From Pseudomonas putida W15Oct28 (GTDB lineage Bacteria; Pseudomonadota; Gammaproteobacteria; Pseudomonadales; Pseudomonadaceae): a stretch of DNA of 64,000 bases. Below, piece by piece: positions 29,152 to 37,155 of this stretch. The DNA is taken from NCBI RefSeq assembly GCF_000708715.2, contig NZ_JENB01000008.1, positions 1 through 64,000 of the forward strand. Direction: 5' to 3'. Under the pieces are notes generated by a model. It ran no database searches. It was not told the DNA's origin and worked only from the letters and a program-made list of their open reading frames with translations. A program made the translations under genes and the position numbers. Each line of letters starts with the position of its first letter. Position 1 is the stretch's first letter.

Positions 29152-30129
29152 GTGCAGACGCCTATTCCCGTAACCGTACTCACTGGCTTCCTCGGTGCTG
29201 GCAAGACCACCTTGCTCAAGCACATGCTCAAGGCCGAGCACGGCCTGAAGATTGCCGTGATCGAAAACGAATTCAGCGAGGCCGGCATCGACAGCCAGCT
29301 GCTGGGCGACGAGCCGGTGCAGGTGATGACCCTGGCCAATGGCTGCGTGTGCTGCAGCATCCATGGTGATCTCACCCGCGCCTTGTACCTGCTGCTCGAA
29401 CGCCTGGATGCAGGCGAGATCGCCTTTGACCGGCTGGTAATCGAATGCACCGGCCTGGCCGACCCGGCGCCGGTGGCGCAAACCTTTTTCATCGACGAGG
29501 ACCTGCGCGAGCGCTACATCCTCGACGGCATCATTACTCTGGTCGACGCTGTTCATGCCGAACTGCACCTGACCCAGACCATCGCCCAGGCCCAGGTCGG
29601 CTTTGCCGATCGACTGCTGCTGAGCAAGACCGATCTGGTCGAGCCGGCTGCGGTAGAAGCCCTGCGCGAACGCCTGGCCCGCATCAATGGCAGGGCTGCG
29701 ATCCGCGTGGTCGAGCACGGCCGTATCGACCTGGCGGAGCTATTGGATGTGCGTGGTTTCAACCTCAACCCCGACCTGGGCGCGAACCTGAAGCCGACAC
29801 TGCGCCCGGTGCTCAAGCCCGCCACCCCCGACCGTATCTCCACCCTGGTGCTGCGCACGGAAACCGCGCTGGACATCGACCGCCTCAGCGGCTTCATGAA
29901 CGAGTTGCTGGAAACCCACGGCAAGCAGCTGCTGCGCTACAAGGGCGTGCTGAACATCGCCGGTGAAGATCGCAAGCTGGTGTTCCAGGGCGTGCTCAAA
30001 CTCTACGGCTTCGACTGGGACGCCGAATGGGCCGAGGGTGAACCCCGCGAGAGCGTGATGGTGTTCATCGCCGATGAACTGCCCGAGGCTACGATTCGGG
30101 CTGGCTTCGAGGCGCTGGCTGCGGGCTGA
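29152..30129 (+). CDS. yjiA: COG0523/CobW-family GTPase (YjiA-like)
   Basis: A 325-residue GTPase of the metal-chaperone-like G3E group. Walker A is GFLGAGKTTLLKHML, the metal-binding CxCC motif is CVCCSIHGDL, and the guanine-specificity motif is SKTD instead of NKxD. The C-terminal CobW_C domain ends near LKLYGFDWDAEW. GTG 29152 (MQTPIPVTVLTGF) has CAGGAG nine bases upstream; the ATG at 29143 is too close to that site. It follows cstA-ybdD. The 3' end overlaps the convergent MetF-like gene by 41 bp, which is unusually long. Confidence 0.88.
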   Translation: MQTPIPVTVLTGFLGAGKTTLLKHMLKAEHGLKIAVIENEFSEAGIDSQLLGDEPVQVMTLANGCVCCSIHGDLTRALYLLLERLDAGEIAFDRLVIECTGLADPAPVAQTFFIDEDLRERYILDGIITLVDAVHAELHLTQTIAQAQVGFADRLLLSKTDLVEPAAVEALRERLARINGRAAIRVVEHGRIDLAELLDVRGFNLNPDLGANLKPTLRPVLKPATPDRISTLVLRTETALDIDRLSGFMNELLETHGKQLLRYKGVLNIAGEDRKLVFQGVLKLYGFDWDAEWAEGEPRESVMVFIADELPEATIRAGFEALAAG

Positions 30130-31576
30130 GCCGGCGCGGCGTTGCGGCCTGGAACCACTGCGGCCATGAGCTGCGGTGGCGGCTTTCGACCTCGATGCAC
30201 GGGATCAGGCGTTCGGTCAGCACCGCCGTTTGCCGCACTGCCTTGGCGGTGCGGTACTTGACGCTGTGGATGCACTCGCGGTCGCCGAACTCGCAGCGGT
30301 TCAGCGCGGTACCGCCGCAGGGTCCGTTGGCCAGGCCTTTGGGGCAGGTTTCCGGGCAGACGTACAGGGTGTCTTCCAAGCGGCAGCGGCCGCAGGTATC
30401 GCAACCCACCAGCGGCCGTTTCACCGCACGTTCCACTTTGTGCAGCACCTGTGCGCCAAGCTGCGTAGCCCACAGCGGCCGGCGTACTGCCCAGCCAAAT
30501 GCCTTGCTCAGGCCGTTGCGGCGGCTGAACAACAGCGAATGCATGCCGTGCATCAGGTGATAGCGCGCTTTCTCCTTGAACGAGGCATCGACCCGCGATT
30601 CGCCCTGGCGCCAGGCCGCTTGTGGCGGGTGGAAGATCACGGCCGGCAGGCCGGGCATCTGCCAACTGGCCTGCCAGGCGGGCGCCCACTGCTCCAGCGT
30701 GTGAACCTGGGTTTGCCAGTGCTCGATACGGGCTTCCAGGGCCAGCAGATGCTTGAGTTCGTGAACACCTGACAGGTGCACGCCGGCGTAGCCCATCAGC
30801 TTTACACCAATGATCTGCAAGGCCAGGCGGTCAACACTGCGCGCCAGGGCAAACACCTTGGACTGTGCGGTTTCCGCTTCGAGCATGTCACGCATGGACG
30901 GGGTGACAGTGACGCCCGCCACGTGGTCGAGCATTGTCGCGCGGCCGTGGGTGAGGCTCATCAGGCAGGCCAGCATCGGCTTGGGCGTGGGTTGGCGGCG
31001 CATCCAGTGCATGGCTTCCTGGTGCTTGGCGGCGTCGAAGCCCAGTTGCAGCGTGAGGAAGTCGGCCCCCGCGGCCAGCTTTTTCTCGGCCTTGAAATAC
31101 TGTGCGCCGCCTTCTTCCTCGTGGTACTTGAACGGGTTCAGCGCTGCGCCCAGCAACCAGTGCGGGCAAGCCTGGCGGGCGATCTGCAGGGCGGCGACCG
31201 ATTCCAGGTAGCGCACCGGGCGCTGACCGGGCTCGTGGCCGGGCAGGCGGTCGCCGGTCAGCAGCAACAGCTGGTCGAGGCCCTCGGCGTCCATGCGCTG
31301 CAGTTGGGCAAGCAGGTGGTGGCGTTCGCGATCCTTGCCGGAAAAATGCGGCAGCGCAGGCACCGGGTTGCTGAACGAGGCGAGGGCGTCCAGCGGCGAC
31401 ATGTCCAGCGGGCTGCCGACACGATCGCCGATGGCCAAGGTCATCGGCCAGCCGCACAGGTGCGCACGGGCCATGATCGCTTCCATGGCGGCGAAGCGTT
31501 CTGCGGAAGGCTTGGGGACGAACTCCATGACACAGACGAAGTTCTGTTCGCGCAGCGCGGTTTTCAGCAGGCTCAT
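30089..31576 (-). CDS. MetF-like methylenetetrahydrofolate reductase fused to a MetV/MTHFR_C zinc domain
   Basis: A 495-residue protein with two parts. Residues 1-300 form a MetF-like TIM barrel (CVMEFVPKPSAERFAAMEAIM, DQLLLLTGDRLPG, AAGADFLTLQLGFD, VTVTPSMRDML). Residues 390-455 are a cysteine-rich MTHFR_C domain (VGCDTCGRCRLEDT, VCPETCPKGLANGPCGG, RCEFGDRECIHSVKYRTAK) like MetV of acetogens. Ordinary MetF is about 290 residues and lacks this domain. The start at ATG 31576 has AGGTG nine bases upstream. It is divergent from a reduced MetE-like gene across two MetR-like boxes, so a role in C1/methionine metabolism is inferred. Confidence 0.8.
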   Translation of the reverse strand: MSLLKTALREQNFVCVMEFVPKPSAERFAAMEAIMARAHLCGWPMTLAIGDRVGSPLDMSPLDALASFSNPVPALPHFSGKDRERHHLLAQLQRMDAEGLDQLLLLTGDRLPGHEPGQRPVRYLESVAALQIARQACPHWLLGAALNPFKYHEEEGGAQYFKAEKKLAAGADFLTLQLGFDAAKHQEAMHWMRRQPTPKPMLACLMSLTHGRATMLDHVAGVTVTPSMRDMLEAETAQSKVFALARSVDRLALQIIGVKLMGYAGVHLSGVHELKHLLALEARIEHWQTQVHTLEQWAPAWQASWQMPGLPAVIFHPPQAAWRQGESRVDASFKEKARYHLMHGMHSLLFSRRNGLSKAFGWAVRRPLWATQLGAQVLHKVERAVKRPLVGCDTCGRCRLEDTLYVCPETCPKGLANGPCGGTALNRCEFGDRECIHSVKYRTAKAVRQTAVLTERLIPCIEVESRHRSSWPQWFQAATPRRLSPQPAPRSQPES

Positions 31577-31694
31577 GTGGCCGGGCACCTGGTGTGGTCA
31601 GGGTGGCATTGTGCGGCAGAAGGCGGGCGGGGTCATGTCCGGATGCGCAGGGTGGTGCTCTGAATGAGACATCATCATGATCATGAAAAAATCT

Positions 31695-31707
31695 TGAGTT
31701 CATCTCA
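31695..31707. promoter_or_regulatory. MetR-like box 1
   Basis: TGAG-TTCAT-CTCA keeps the dyad of the MetR consensus TGAA-N5-TTCA with one symmetric change. It lies in the 207-bp gap between the divergent MetF-like and MetE-like genes, exactly 20 bp from box 2. A perfect 12-bp dyad TCATGATCATGA sits just upstream at 31675-31686. Confidence 0.5.
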
Positions 31708-31714
31708 AATTTAA

Positions 31715-31727
31715 TGAGTTTGTTTCA
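31715..31727. promoter_or_regulatory. MetR-like box 2
   Basis: TGAG-TTTGT-TTCA matches the MetR consensus TGAA-N5-TTCA with one mismatch. Two helical turns from box 1, it would let two MetR dimers bind the same DNA face. It lies 57 bp upstream of the MetE-like ATG. Confidence 0.5.
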
Positions 31728-31783
31728 AACGGCTATCCGCCGGAAAATTCCCTCATCCATTTATGCAGGCTAAGGGACAAGAC

Positions 31784-32584
31784 ATGGCACTGGCACACAA
31801 CCTGGGCTTTCCACGCATCGACCATGACAGCGAGCTGCGTGCCCGCCAGTGGCAGGTGCAGAAAGACGCCGGCATCGAACTGCTGCCAGTGGGCGACTTT
31901 GCCTGGTTTGACCAACCGTTCGAGCTGAGCTGGGCGCAACTTTTTGACGAAGTGGCACAAGCCAAGGCCTTGGGCCATGCGGTCAAGCCAGTGGTGATCG
32001 GCCCATTGACCTATCTGTGGCAGGGCGAAAACAACGGCGGCATCGACACGCTGGAGCGCCTCGACCGCCTGCTGCCGCTGTATGACCAGCATCTCAACCG
32101 CCTGGCTGTTCTGGGTGTCGAGTGGGTGCAGATCGATGAGCCGATTCTCGCCGAAGACCTTCCGCAGGATTGGAAAAATGCTTTCGAGCGCGTCTATAAC
32201 ATCCTTCAGCGCGCGCCATTGAAAAAGCTGATCGCCACTTACTCTGGTGGCCTTGGAGGCAACCTCGGCCTGGCCGCGAACCTGCCGGTCGATGGCCTGC
32301 ACATCGACCTGGTGCAGGCACCCGACCAGTACGTGACCATTCTCGACCGCCTGCCGGCCTACAAAGTGCTGTCGCTGGGCCTGGTCGACGGCCGCAATGC
32401 CGCGCCTTGCAACCTGGGCGCGACCCTGGACCTGCTGCACGATGCCCATGAGCGTCTGGGGGAGCGGCTGTGGCTGGCGCCATCCTGCTCGTTGTCGGGC
32501 AGCCCGGTGGACGTGGCCGTGCAGAAGTGCCAGGAAGTGGCTGTGCTGGCTGCTGCGCTGGAAGAGAACCGAGCCGCCGCTTGA
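31784..32584 (+). CDS. Compact MetE N-terminal-domain-like protein (lacks catalytic half)
   Basis: A 266-residue protein clearly homologous to the N-terminal domain of cobalamin-independent methionine synthase: MALAHNLGFPRI, GIELLPVGDFAWFDQ, VKPVVIGPLTYLW, VEWVQIDEPIL, LPVDGLHIDLVQ, WLAPSCSLSGSPVDV. Full MetE has about 750 residues. Here the C-terminal domain with the zinc ligands is absent, and from memory of E. coli MetE at least three internal segments are missing in frame. Yet the reading frame is intact and ends cleanly. It is divergent from the MetF-MetV fusion. It cannot be a normal methionine synthase; function unknown. ATG 31784 follows TAAGGGACAAGAC. Confidence 0.82.
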   Translation: MALAHNLGFPRIDHDSELRARQWQVQKDAGIELLPVGDFAWFDQPFELSWAQLFDEVAQAKALGHAVKPVVIGPLTYLWQGENNGGIDTLERLDRLLPLYDQHLNRLAVLGVEWVQIDEPILAEDLPQDWKNAFERVYNILQRAPLKKLIATYSGGLGGNLGLAANLPVDGLHIDLVQAPDQYVTILDRLPAYKVLSLGLVDGRNAAPCNLGATLDLLHDAHERLGERLWLAPSCSLSGSPVDVAVQKCQEVAVLAAALEENRAAA

Positions 32585-32596
32585 TCATCGGCTGCT

Positions 32597-32717
32597 TGTG
32601 CCGGCCTCTTCGCGGCGGTTCGACGCCTCGATAAGCCCGCTCCCACAGGTACAGCACAAACCTTGCAACATGTACGGTCCCTGTAGGAGCGGGTTCACCC
32701 GCGAAGAGGCCGGCACA
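32597..32717. repeat. REP pair with interrupted left core
   Basis: TGTGCCGGCCTCTTCGCGG opens the left arm, but the core is interrupted by about 17 unrelated bases (CGGTTCGACGCCTCGAT) before AAGCCCGCTCCCACAGG resumes. The right arm is intact (CTGTAGGAGCGGGTTCACCC, then GCGAAGAGGCCGGCACA). Confidence 0.85.
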
Positions 32718-32773
32718 GGTGCTGCAAAACCCCTAGAATTCCGACTCCGATCAAATCGACAGGGAGTGATGCG

Positions 32774-33493
32774 ATGCGAGTTCTGGTAGTCGGTGCCAGC
32801 AAGGGCCTGGGCATGGCGTTCATGCAAGGGCTGGGCAAACCGGGCGATACGTTGATCGGGGTGTCGCGCACCCAGCCAGCGGCAGTGAACGTGGGCAAGG
32901 ATATCCAGGCCCAGTGGATCGAAGCCGATCTTGGCCAGCCGGCCGCCGCCGTAGAGACCATTTTCCGCGCCCTGGCCGAGGGTGGCGTGGATACGCTGAT
33001 CTACAACCTCGGCCTGTGGGAGGCCGAAGCCTTCGAGGCCCACTACAGCTTCCTTGATGACCGTGATGCGCAGTTGCAGCGCATGGTCGACTGCAACATC
33101 ACCGCGACCATCCTGCTGATCAAGCGCCTGCTGCCGCTGCTGCTCAAAAGCGAAAAACCACGGATCATTCTGACCGGTTCCACCTCGGGCCTGCCCCAGA
33201 GTGGTCGCCCGGAAGTGACCTTTGCCGCCTCCAAATTCGCCCTGCGCGGCATCGCCGAAGCGTTGCGCGAAGGCTATCGGGAGCAGGGCCTTGGGGTGAC
33301 GTGCCTGAACCTGGGGTACCTGAATACCGAAGACAGCCTGGATGTGCCGTTGGCCGAGGCTGCGGCGCGTGGGGAAGGGGGGCTGATACCGCTGCACGAT
33401 GTGGTGCTGATGGTGCGCACGCTACTGGAGCTGTCGGCGGCCAGTTATGTTCGGGAGCTGACCTTGCCGGCTATTGCTGATGAGCGGTTCTGA
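32774..33493 (+). CDS. Short-chain dehydrogenase/reductase-like protein with Phe in place of catalytic Tyr
   Basis: A 239-residue SDR-fold protein: nucleotide motif [12 protein letters not shown] (residues 5-16), [10 protein letters not shown] in place of NNAG, and ILTGSTSG with the catalytic Ser. The expected YxxxK reads FAASK ([11 protein letters not shown]), so the catalytic tyrosine is replaced by phenylalanine. Either it has lost ordinary SDR chemistry or uses another residue. ATG 32774 follows CAGGGAGTGATGCG. Its 3' end faces the disrupted thiolase, whose REP-derived tail overlaps its last 72 bases. Confidence 0.8.
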   Translation: MRVLVVGASKGLGMAFMQGLGKPGDTLIGVSRTQPAAVNVGKDIQAQWIEADLGQPAAAVETIFRALAEGGVDTLIYNLGLWEAEAFEAHYSFLDDRDAQLQRMVDCNITATILLIKRLLPLLLKSEKPRIILTGSTSGLPQSGRPEVTFAASKFALRGIAEALREGYREQGLGVTCLNLGYLNTEDSLDVPLAEAAARGEGGLIPLHDVVLMVRTLLELSAASYVRELTLPAIADERF

Positions 33494-34723
33494 TACCTGA
33501 GATTGCTGTGTACGCAGGCCCGGCCTCTTCGCGGGCTTGCCCGCTCCCACAGGGACCGCACAAATTTCAAGGTTTGTGCTGTCCCTGTGGGAGCGGGCCA
33601 GGCCTTTCTTGGCATCCCGCTTGATCATCTCGTGCAGCAAGGTCACCAGCACCCGGCATCCGGAAGCGCCAATCGGGTGGCCCAGGGCAATCGCTCCGCC
33701 ATTCACATTGACCCGCGCAGCATCCCATTCCAGCACCTTGCCCACCGCCAGCGCCTGTGCGGCAAAGGCTTCGTTGGCTTCGATCAGGTCCAGTTCGGCC
33801 AGTTGCCAGCCAGCCTTGTCCAGGCAGCGTTGGGTCGCCGAAACCGGGCCGATGCCCATGATCGCCGGGTCTACCCCGGCACTGGCATAGGCCGCGATCT
33901 TCGCCAGCACTGGCAGGCCCAGGGCATTGGCCTTGACGGCACTCATCAGCAGCACGGCGGCGGCGCCGTCATTCAGGCTGGAGGCGTTGCCAGCCGTAAC
34001 GCTGCCGTCCTTCTTGAACGCAGAGCGCAGTTTGGCTAACGAGTCAGCGGTGGTGGCCGGGCGTGGCTGTTCGTCCTGGGCGAACACTTTGGGCTCACCC
34101 TTTTTCTGTGGCAGCACGATCGGGGTAATTTCATCAACGAAGCGCCCGGCCTCGATGGCCGCTACGGCCTTGCGCTGCGATTCGGCGGCGAAGGCGTCCT
34201 GCTGCTCACGGCTGAGGCCGTACTTATCCACAAGGTTCTCGGCGGTGATGCCCATGTGATAGTCGTTGAAGGCATCCCACAGGCCATCGGTGATCATGCT
34301 GTCGATCAGCTGGCCATGGCCCATGCGCTGGCCGGTGCGGGCCGAAGGCATCACATACGGGGCCAGGCTCATGTTTTCCTGGCCACCGGCAATCACCACC
34401 TCGGCATCACCGCAGCGAATGGCCTGGGTGGCCAGGTGCAGGGCCTTGAGGCCCGAGCCGCAGACCTTGTTCAGGGTCAGCGCCGGTACGCTGTAGGGCA
34501 AGCCGGCCTTGATCGCAGCCTGGCGTGCCGGGTTCTGCCCGGCGCCGGCGGTGAGCACCTGGCCGAGGATCACTTCGTCGACCTGCGCCGGGTCCAGCCC
34601 GGTCTGCTCCAGCAGGCGCTTGATCACGGCGGCACCGAGGTCGACCGCAGGTACCGTGGCCAGGGCGCCCTGGAAGCTGCCGATGGCGGTACGGGTAGCG
34701 GCGACGATGACCACGTCGTTCAT
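33422..34723 (-). pseudogene. Acetyl-CoA acetyltransferase disrupted at its 3' end by a REP element
   Basis: A biosynthetic-type thiolase. The native part covers 33596-34723 (376 codons) from [19 protein letters not shown] to [11 protein letters not shown], with the nucleophile Cys88 ([12 protein letters not shown]) and the His of GHPIGASG. The family normally continues with about 16 residues of the type TLCIGGGQGVALAIER, which carry the second catalytic Cys. Here REP sequence begins right after GLA and the frame reads 57 unrelated residues ([17 protein letters not shown]...) before a stop. The enzyme should be inactive or severely impaired. Other thiolases elsewhere in the genome could compensate. 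Confidence 0.85.
33519..33598. repeat. REP pair, right arm truncated into thiolase gene
   Basis: The left arm is complete (CCCGGCCTCTTCGCGGGCTT, then GCCCGCTCCCACAGGGA). The right arm starts GTCCCTGTGGGAGCGGGC at 33581 and stops at the thiolase codons, lacking the TTGCCCGCGAAGAGGCC half. The junction shares GGGC with both partners. Confidence 0.9.
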
Positions 34724-34897
34724 GTTGTTGTTCTCCGTGCGATGGGCGTAATACCCAAGCATCGGTGGCTTTGGCTCATTTGTTAAGTTTGTTTTTCTTT
34801 CGGATTGATGTGAAAAACAAATCAATGGGCGCTCGGCGTTCTATCCAACTAAGCTGAATTCCGTGCTGTTTCACTCAATTGAATGGAGCCCATACCC

Positions 34898-35164
34898 ATG
34901 CGCACCCTCATCGCCCTGACGCTTCTGATCGGCAGCAGCACAGCATTCGCCGCCACTCAATGCACCACCGCAGACAAAAGCACCTGGCAAGACCAGGAAA
35001 AGTTCCAGGCCCAGCTCAAGGAGCAGGGTTACAAGATCAACAAGTTCAAGGTTACCAAGGGCAACTGCTACGAGATCTATGGTTTCGACAAGGATGGCCG
35101 CAAGGTCGAGATCTACCATGACCCGGTGACCGGCAAAGCGGTCAAGTCCGAGTATGACGATTGA
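34898..35164 (+). CDS. Exported PepSY-domain protein
   Basis: An 88-residue protein with a Sec signal peptide (MRTLIALTLLIGSSTAFA) and one small PepSY-like domain (KFQAQLKEQGYKINKFKVTKGNCYEIYGFDKDGRKVEIYHDPVTGKAV). A Cys pair (CTTADK and NCYEIY) may form a disulfide. PepSY proteins of this type often accompany small membrane cytochromes b, as here. ATG 34898 follows TGGAGCCCATACCC. Its stop overlaps the start of the cytochrome gene. Confidence 0.87.
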   Translation: MRTLIALTLLIGSSTAFAATQCTTADKSTWQDQEKFQAQLKEQGYKINKFKVTKGNCYEIYGFDKDGRKVEIYHDPVTGKAVKSEYDD

Positions 35165-35694
35165 ACAGCGACGGCACGGTGCAGCTGTGGGACCCGCTCC
35201 TGCGGCTGTGCCATCTCTCCATCGCCGGCGTGTTCTTTGCGGACTATTTTTTCAACGAAGAAGGTGACGACTGGCACCAGTGGCTGGGTTACTACGCACT
35301 GGCCTGTGTCGTGGTGCGCGTGGTCTGGGGCTTTGTCGGGCCACCCAGCGCGCGCTGGGCCGACTTCTGGCCAACCCCGGCGCGCCTGGCCGGGCATGCC
35401 CGTGCATTGCTGCGGGGCGAGCCTTGTCATCGCCTGGGGCATTCGCCGATTGGCGCCCTGGTGATGCTGTTGATGCTGACGGGGATCGCTGGGCTGGGCC
35501 TGACCGGGTGGGCGTCCCAGGAAGTGGATGCACTGTGGGGGGCTGATTGGCCGACCGACCTGCACAGTTGGTTGGCCGATGCGGTGTTGGCGTTGGTGTG
35601 TGTGCATGTGCTGGCGGCTATCTATGAGAGTGCGCGCCTGCGCGAGAACCTGCCGTTGTCGATGATCACCGGGCGGCGCCGCCGTCGCGATTGA
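35161..35694 (+). CDS. Cytochrome b561-type membrane protein
   Basis: A 177-residue protein with four predicted membrane helices of the Ni/Fe-hydrogenase b-type cytochrome/b561 family. It begins LWDPLLRLCHLSIAGVFFADY (heme-ligand His in the first helix), then DDWHQWLGYYALACVVVRVVWGFVG, and DLHSWLADAVLALVCVHVLAAIYES in the last helix. The start is TTG 35161, overlapping the PepSY stop, which implies coupling; GTG 35179 is a weaker option. It likely passes electrons with the PepSY protein, but the donor and acceptor are unknown. Confidence 0.82.
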   Translation: MNSDGTVQLWDPLLRLCHLSIAGVFFADYFFNEEGDDWHQWLGYYALACVVVRVVWGFVGPPSARWADFWPTPARLAGHARALLRGEPCHRLGHSPIGALVMLLMLTGIAGLGLTGWASQEVDALWGADWPTDLHSWLADAVLALVCVHVLAAIYESARLRENLPLSMITGRRRRRD

Positions 35695-35702
35695 GGGGCC
35701 CT

Positions 35703-36035
35703 GTACTGGCCCCTTCGCGGGCTCGCCCGCTCCCACAGGTACTGCACAGGCCTTGAGGTTTGTGGAATACCTGTGCTTCCACAGGTACTGCACAGGCCAA
35801 GGATTGTGGAATACCTGTGCTTCCACAGGTACTGCACAGGCCTTGAGGTTTGTGGAATACCTGTGCTTCCACAGGTACTGCACAGGCCAAGGATTGTGGA
35901 ATACCTGTGCTTCCACAGGTACTGCACAGGCCAAGGATTGTGGAATACCTGTGCTCCCACAGGTACAGCACAGGCCTTGAGGTTTGTGGAATACCTGTGG
36001 GAGCGGGCGAGCCCGCGAAGAGGCCGGCACAGGCA
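35703..36035. repeat. Tandem array of REP-pair spacers (6 units, 44/46 bp) inside a REP pair
   Basis: One REP half (CCCTTCGCGGGCTCGCCCGC) stands at the left and the matching inverted half at the right (GCGGGCGAGCCCGCGAAGAG). Between them are six units, each starting CCACAGGTACTGCACAGGCC, at 35733, 35779, 35823, 35869, 35913 and 35957. Type A units (46 bp) carry TTGAGGTTTGTGGAAT and type B units (44 bp) AAGGATTGTGGAAT, in the order A B A B B A. At each internal junction the REP core is lost and only ACCTGTG-CTTC-CACAGGT remains. The ORFs crossing it are artefacts of the 90-bp double period. Confidence 0.93.
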
Positions 36036-36042
36036 ACCTCAT

Positions 36043-37152
36043 TCAAACAGCCGGGCACTGATGGGTCACACAGTGAATCCCTCCACCCCCAGCTGCAATG
36101 GCATCAATATCCAGCTGCACGATATCCCGCCCCGGGTACAACGCCGCCAGCAACGCCCGGGCTTTTTCATCTGCCTGCGCATCGCCAAACTGCGGCGCGA
36201 TGATGGCGTCATTGATCACGAAGTAGTTGATGTACCCCGCCGCAAAGTCGTCATTGCCCTTGCTGAACCTGTTACGCCGCCCGCGCTGTGGCGGTGACAC
36301 GACATGAATCTGCAACGCCCGGCCTTCGGCATCGGTGGCGCGTTTTAGAATCTCAAGATGCTTGCGCGTCACGGCGTGGTCATACGATTCCGGGTCGTTG
36401 TCCAGGTTGGCAATCACCACCCCCGGCCGCACGAAGCGGGCATAGAAATCCACATGCCCGTCGGTGATGTCCTCACCAGCGATGCCCGGCAGCCAGATAA
36501 CCTTGCTCAACCCCAGGCGCTCCTTGAGCTCGGCCTCGACCTCGGCCTTGCTCCAGCCCTTGTTGCGATTGGCATTGATCCAGCTGCTTTCGGTCATGAT
36601 GCCGGTGCCATGGCCATCCACTTCGATGGCGCCACCTTCGCCTACCAGTTCGCTGCGCTGGTAGCCGGCGCCGGCGAGGGTGGCGACCCGCTTGGCCAGC
36701 TGTGCATCGTTGCGGTGGCGCTGCTTGTTGCCCCAACCGTTGAAGTTGAAATCCACCGCGCCCAGCGCGCCGTCGTCATCGAGGACGAAGTTGGCGCCGA
36801 TGTCGCGCATCCAGATGTCGTCCAGGTCGAACTCGACAAAGCGTGTGCGCGGGCTGGCGCAGTGCTGCTCGGCCAGCTTGCGTTCGCTTGCCCGGCAGAA
36901 CACGGTGACCGGCTGATAACGCGCGATGGCCTGGGCGATGCGGCCCAGGGCGGCTTGCACATCGGCGGTGAAGTCTTCCCAGATGGCATCCTGGGCGCCG
37001 AAGGCGATGAAGGCGCGCTGCTGCGGTTCGCCCTCGTCAGGCATGAACCAGCGCCCCGGTTCTTCGGCGCGGGCCAGGCCCAGGGGCAAGCCAAGGCCGG
37101 CGCCGAGGCCGGCGGCCAGTGACAGTTGCAGGAAGGTTCTACGGCTTGGCAT
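36043..37152 (-). CDS. Exported (Tat-type) agmatine deiminase-family protein, Agu2A'-like
   Basis: A 369-residue protein of the peptidyl-arginine/agmatine deiminase family. The N-terminus SRRTFLQLSLAAGLGAGLGLPLGLARA is a twin-arginine-type signal, so the enzyme should act in the periplasm. Catalytic features include DDIWMRDIGANF, the EGGAIEVDG region, DGHVDFYARF and the nucleophile Cys in GGGGIHCVTHQ. It is the last gene of a four-gene operon and starts three bases after the binding-protein gene. The layout fits agu2A' of P. aeruginosa PA14. Confidence 0.85.
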   Translation of the reverse strand: MPSRRTFLQLSLAAGLGAGLGLPLGLARAEEPGRWFMPDEGEPQQRAFIAFGAQDAIWEDFTADVQAALGRIAQAIARYQPVTVFCRASERKLAEQHCASPRTRFVEFDLDDIWMRDIGANFVLDDDGALGAVDFNFNGWGNKQRHRNDAQLAKRVATLAGAGYQRSELVGEGGAIEVDGHGTGIMTESSWINANRNKGWSKAEVEAELKERLGLSKVIWLPGIAGEDITDGHVDFYARFVRPGVVIANLDNDPESYDHAVTRKHLEILKRATDAEGRALQIHVVSPPQRGRRNRFSKGNDDFAAGYINYFVINDAIIAPQFGDAQADEKARALLAALYPGRDIVQLDIDAIAAGGGGIHCVTHQCPAV

Positions 37153-37155
37153 GGC

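Noticed and set aside
31784..32584. Functional methionine synthase MetE
   Set aside because: The whole zinc-binding catalytic C-domain is missing, so methyl transfer to homocysteine as in MetE is not possible for this protein alone.
35703..36035. CRISPR array or repeat-protein gene
   Set aside because: Units are 44-46 bp with no unique spacers, no cas genes lie nearby, and the long frames arise from the 90-bp double period. It is a REP-derived tandem repeat.
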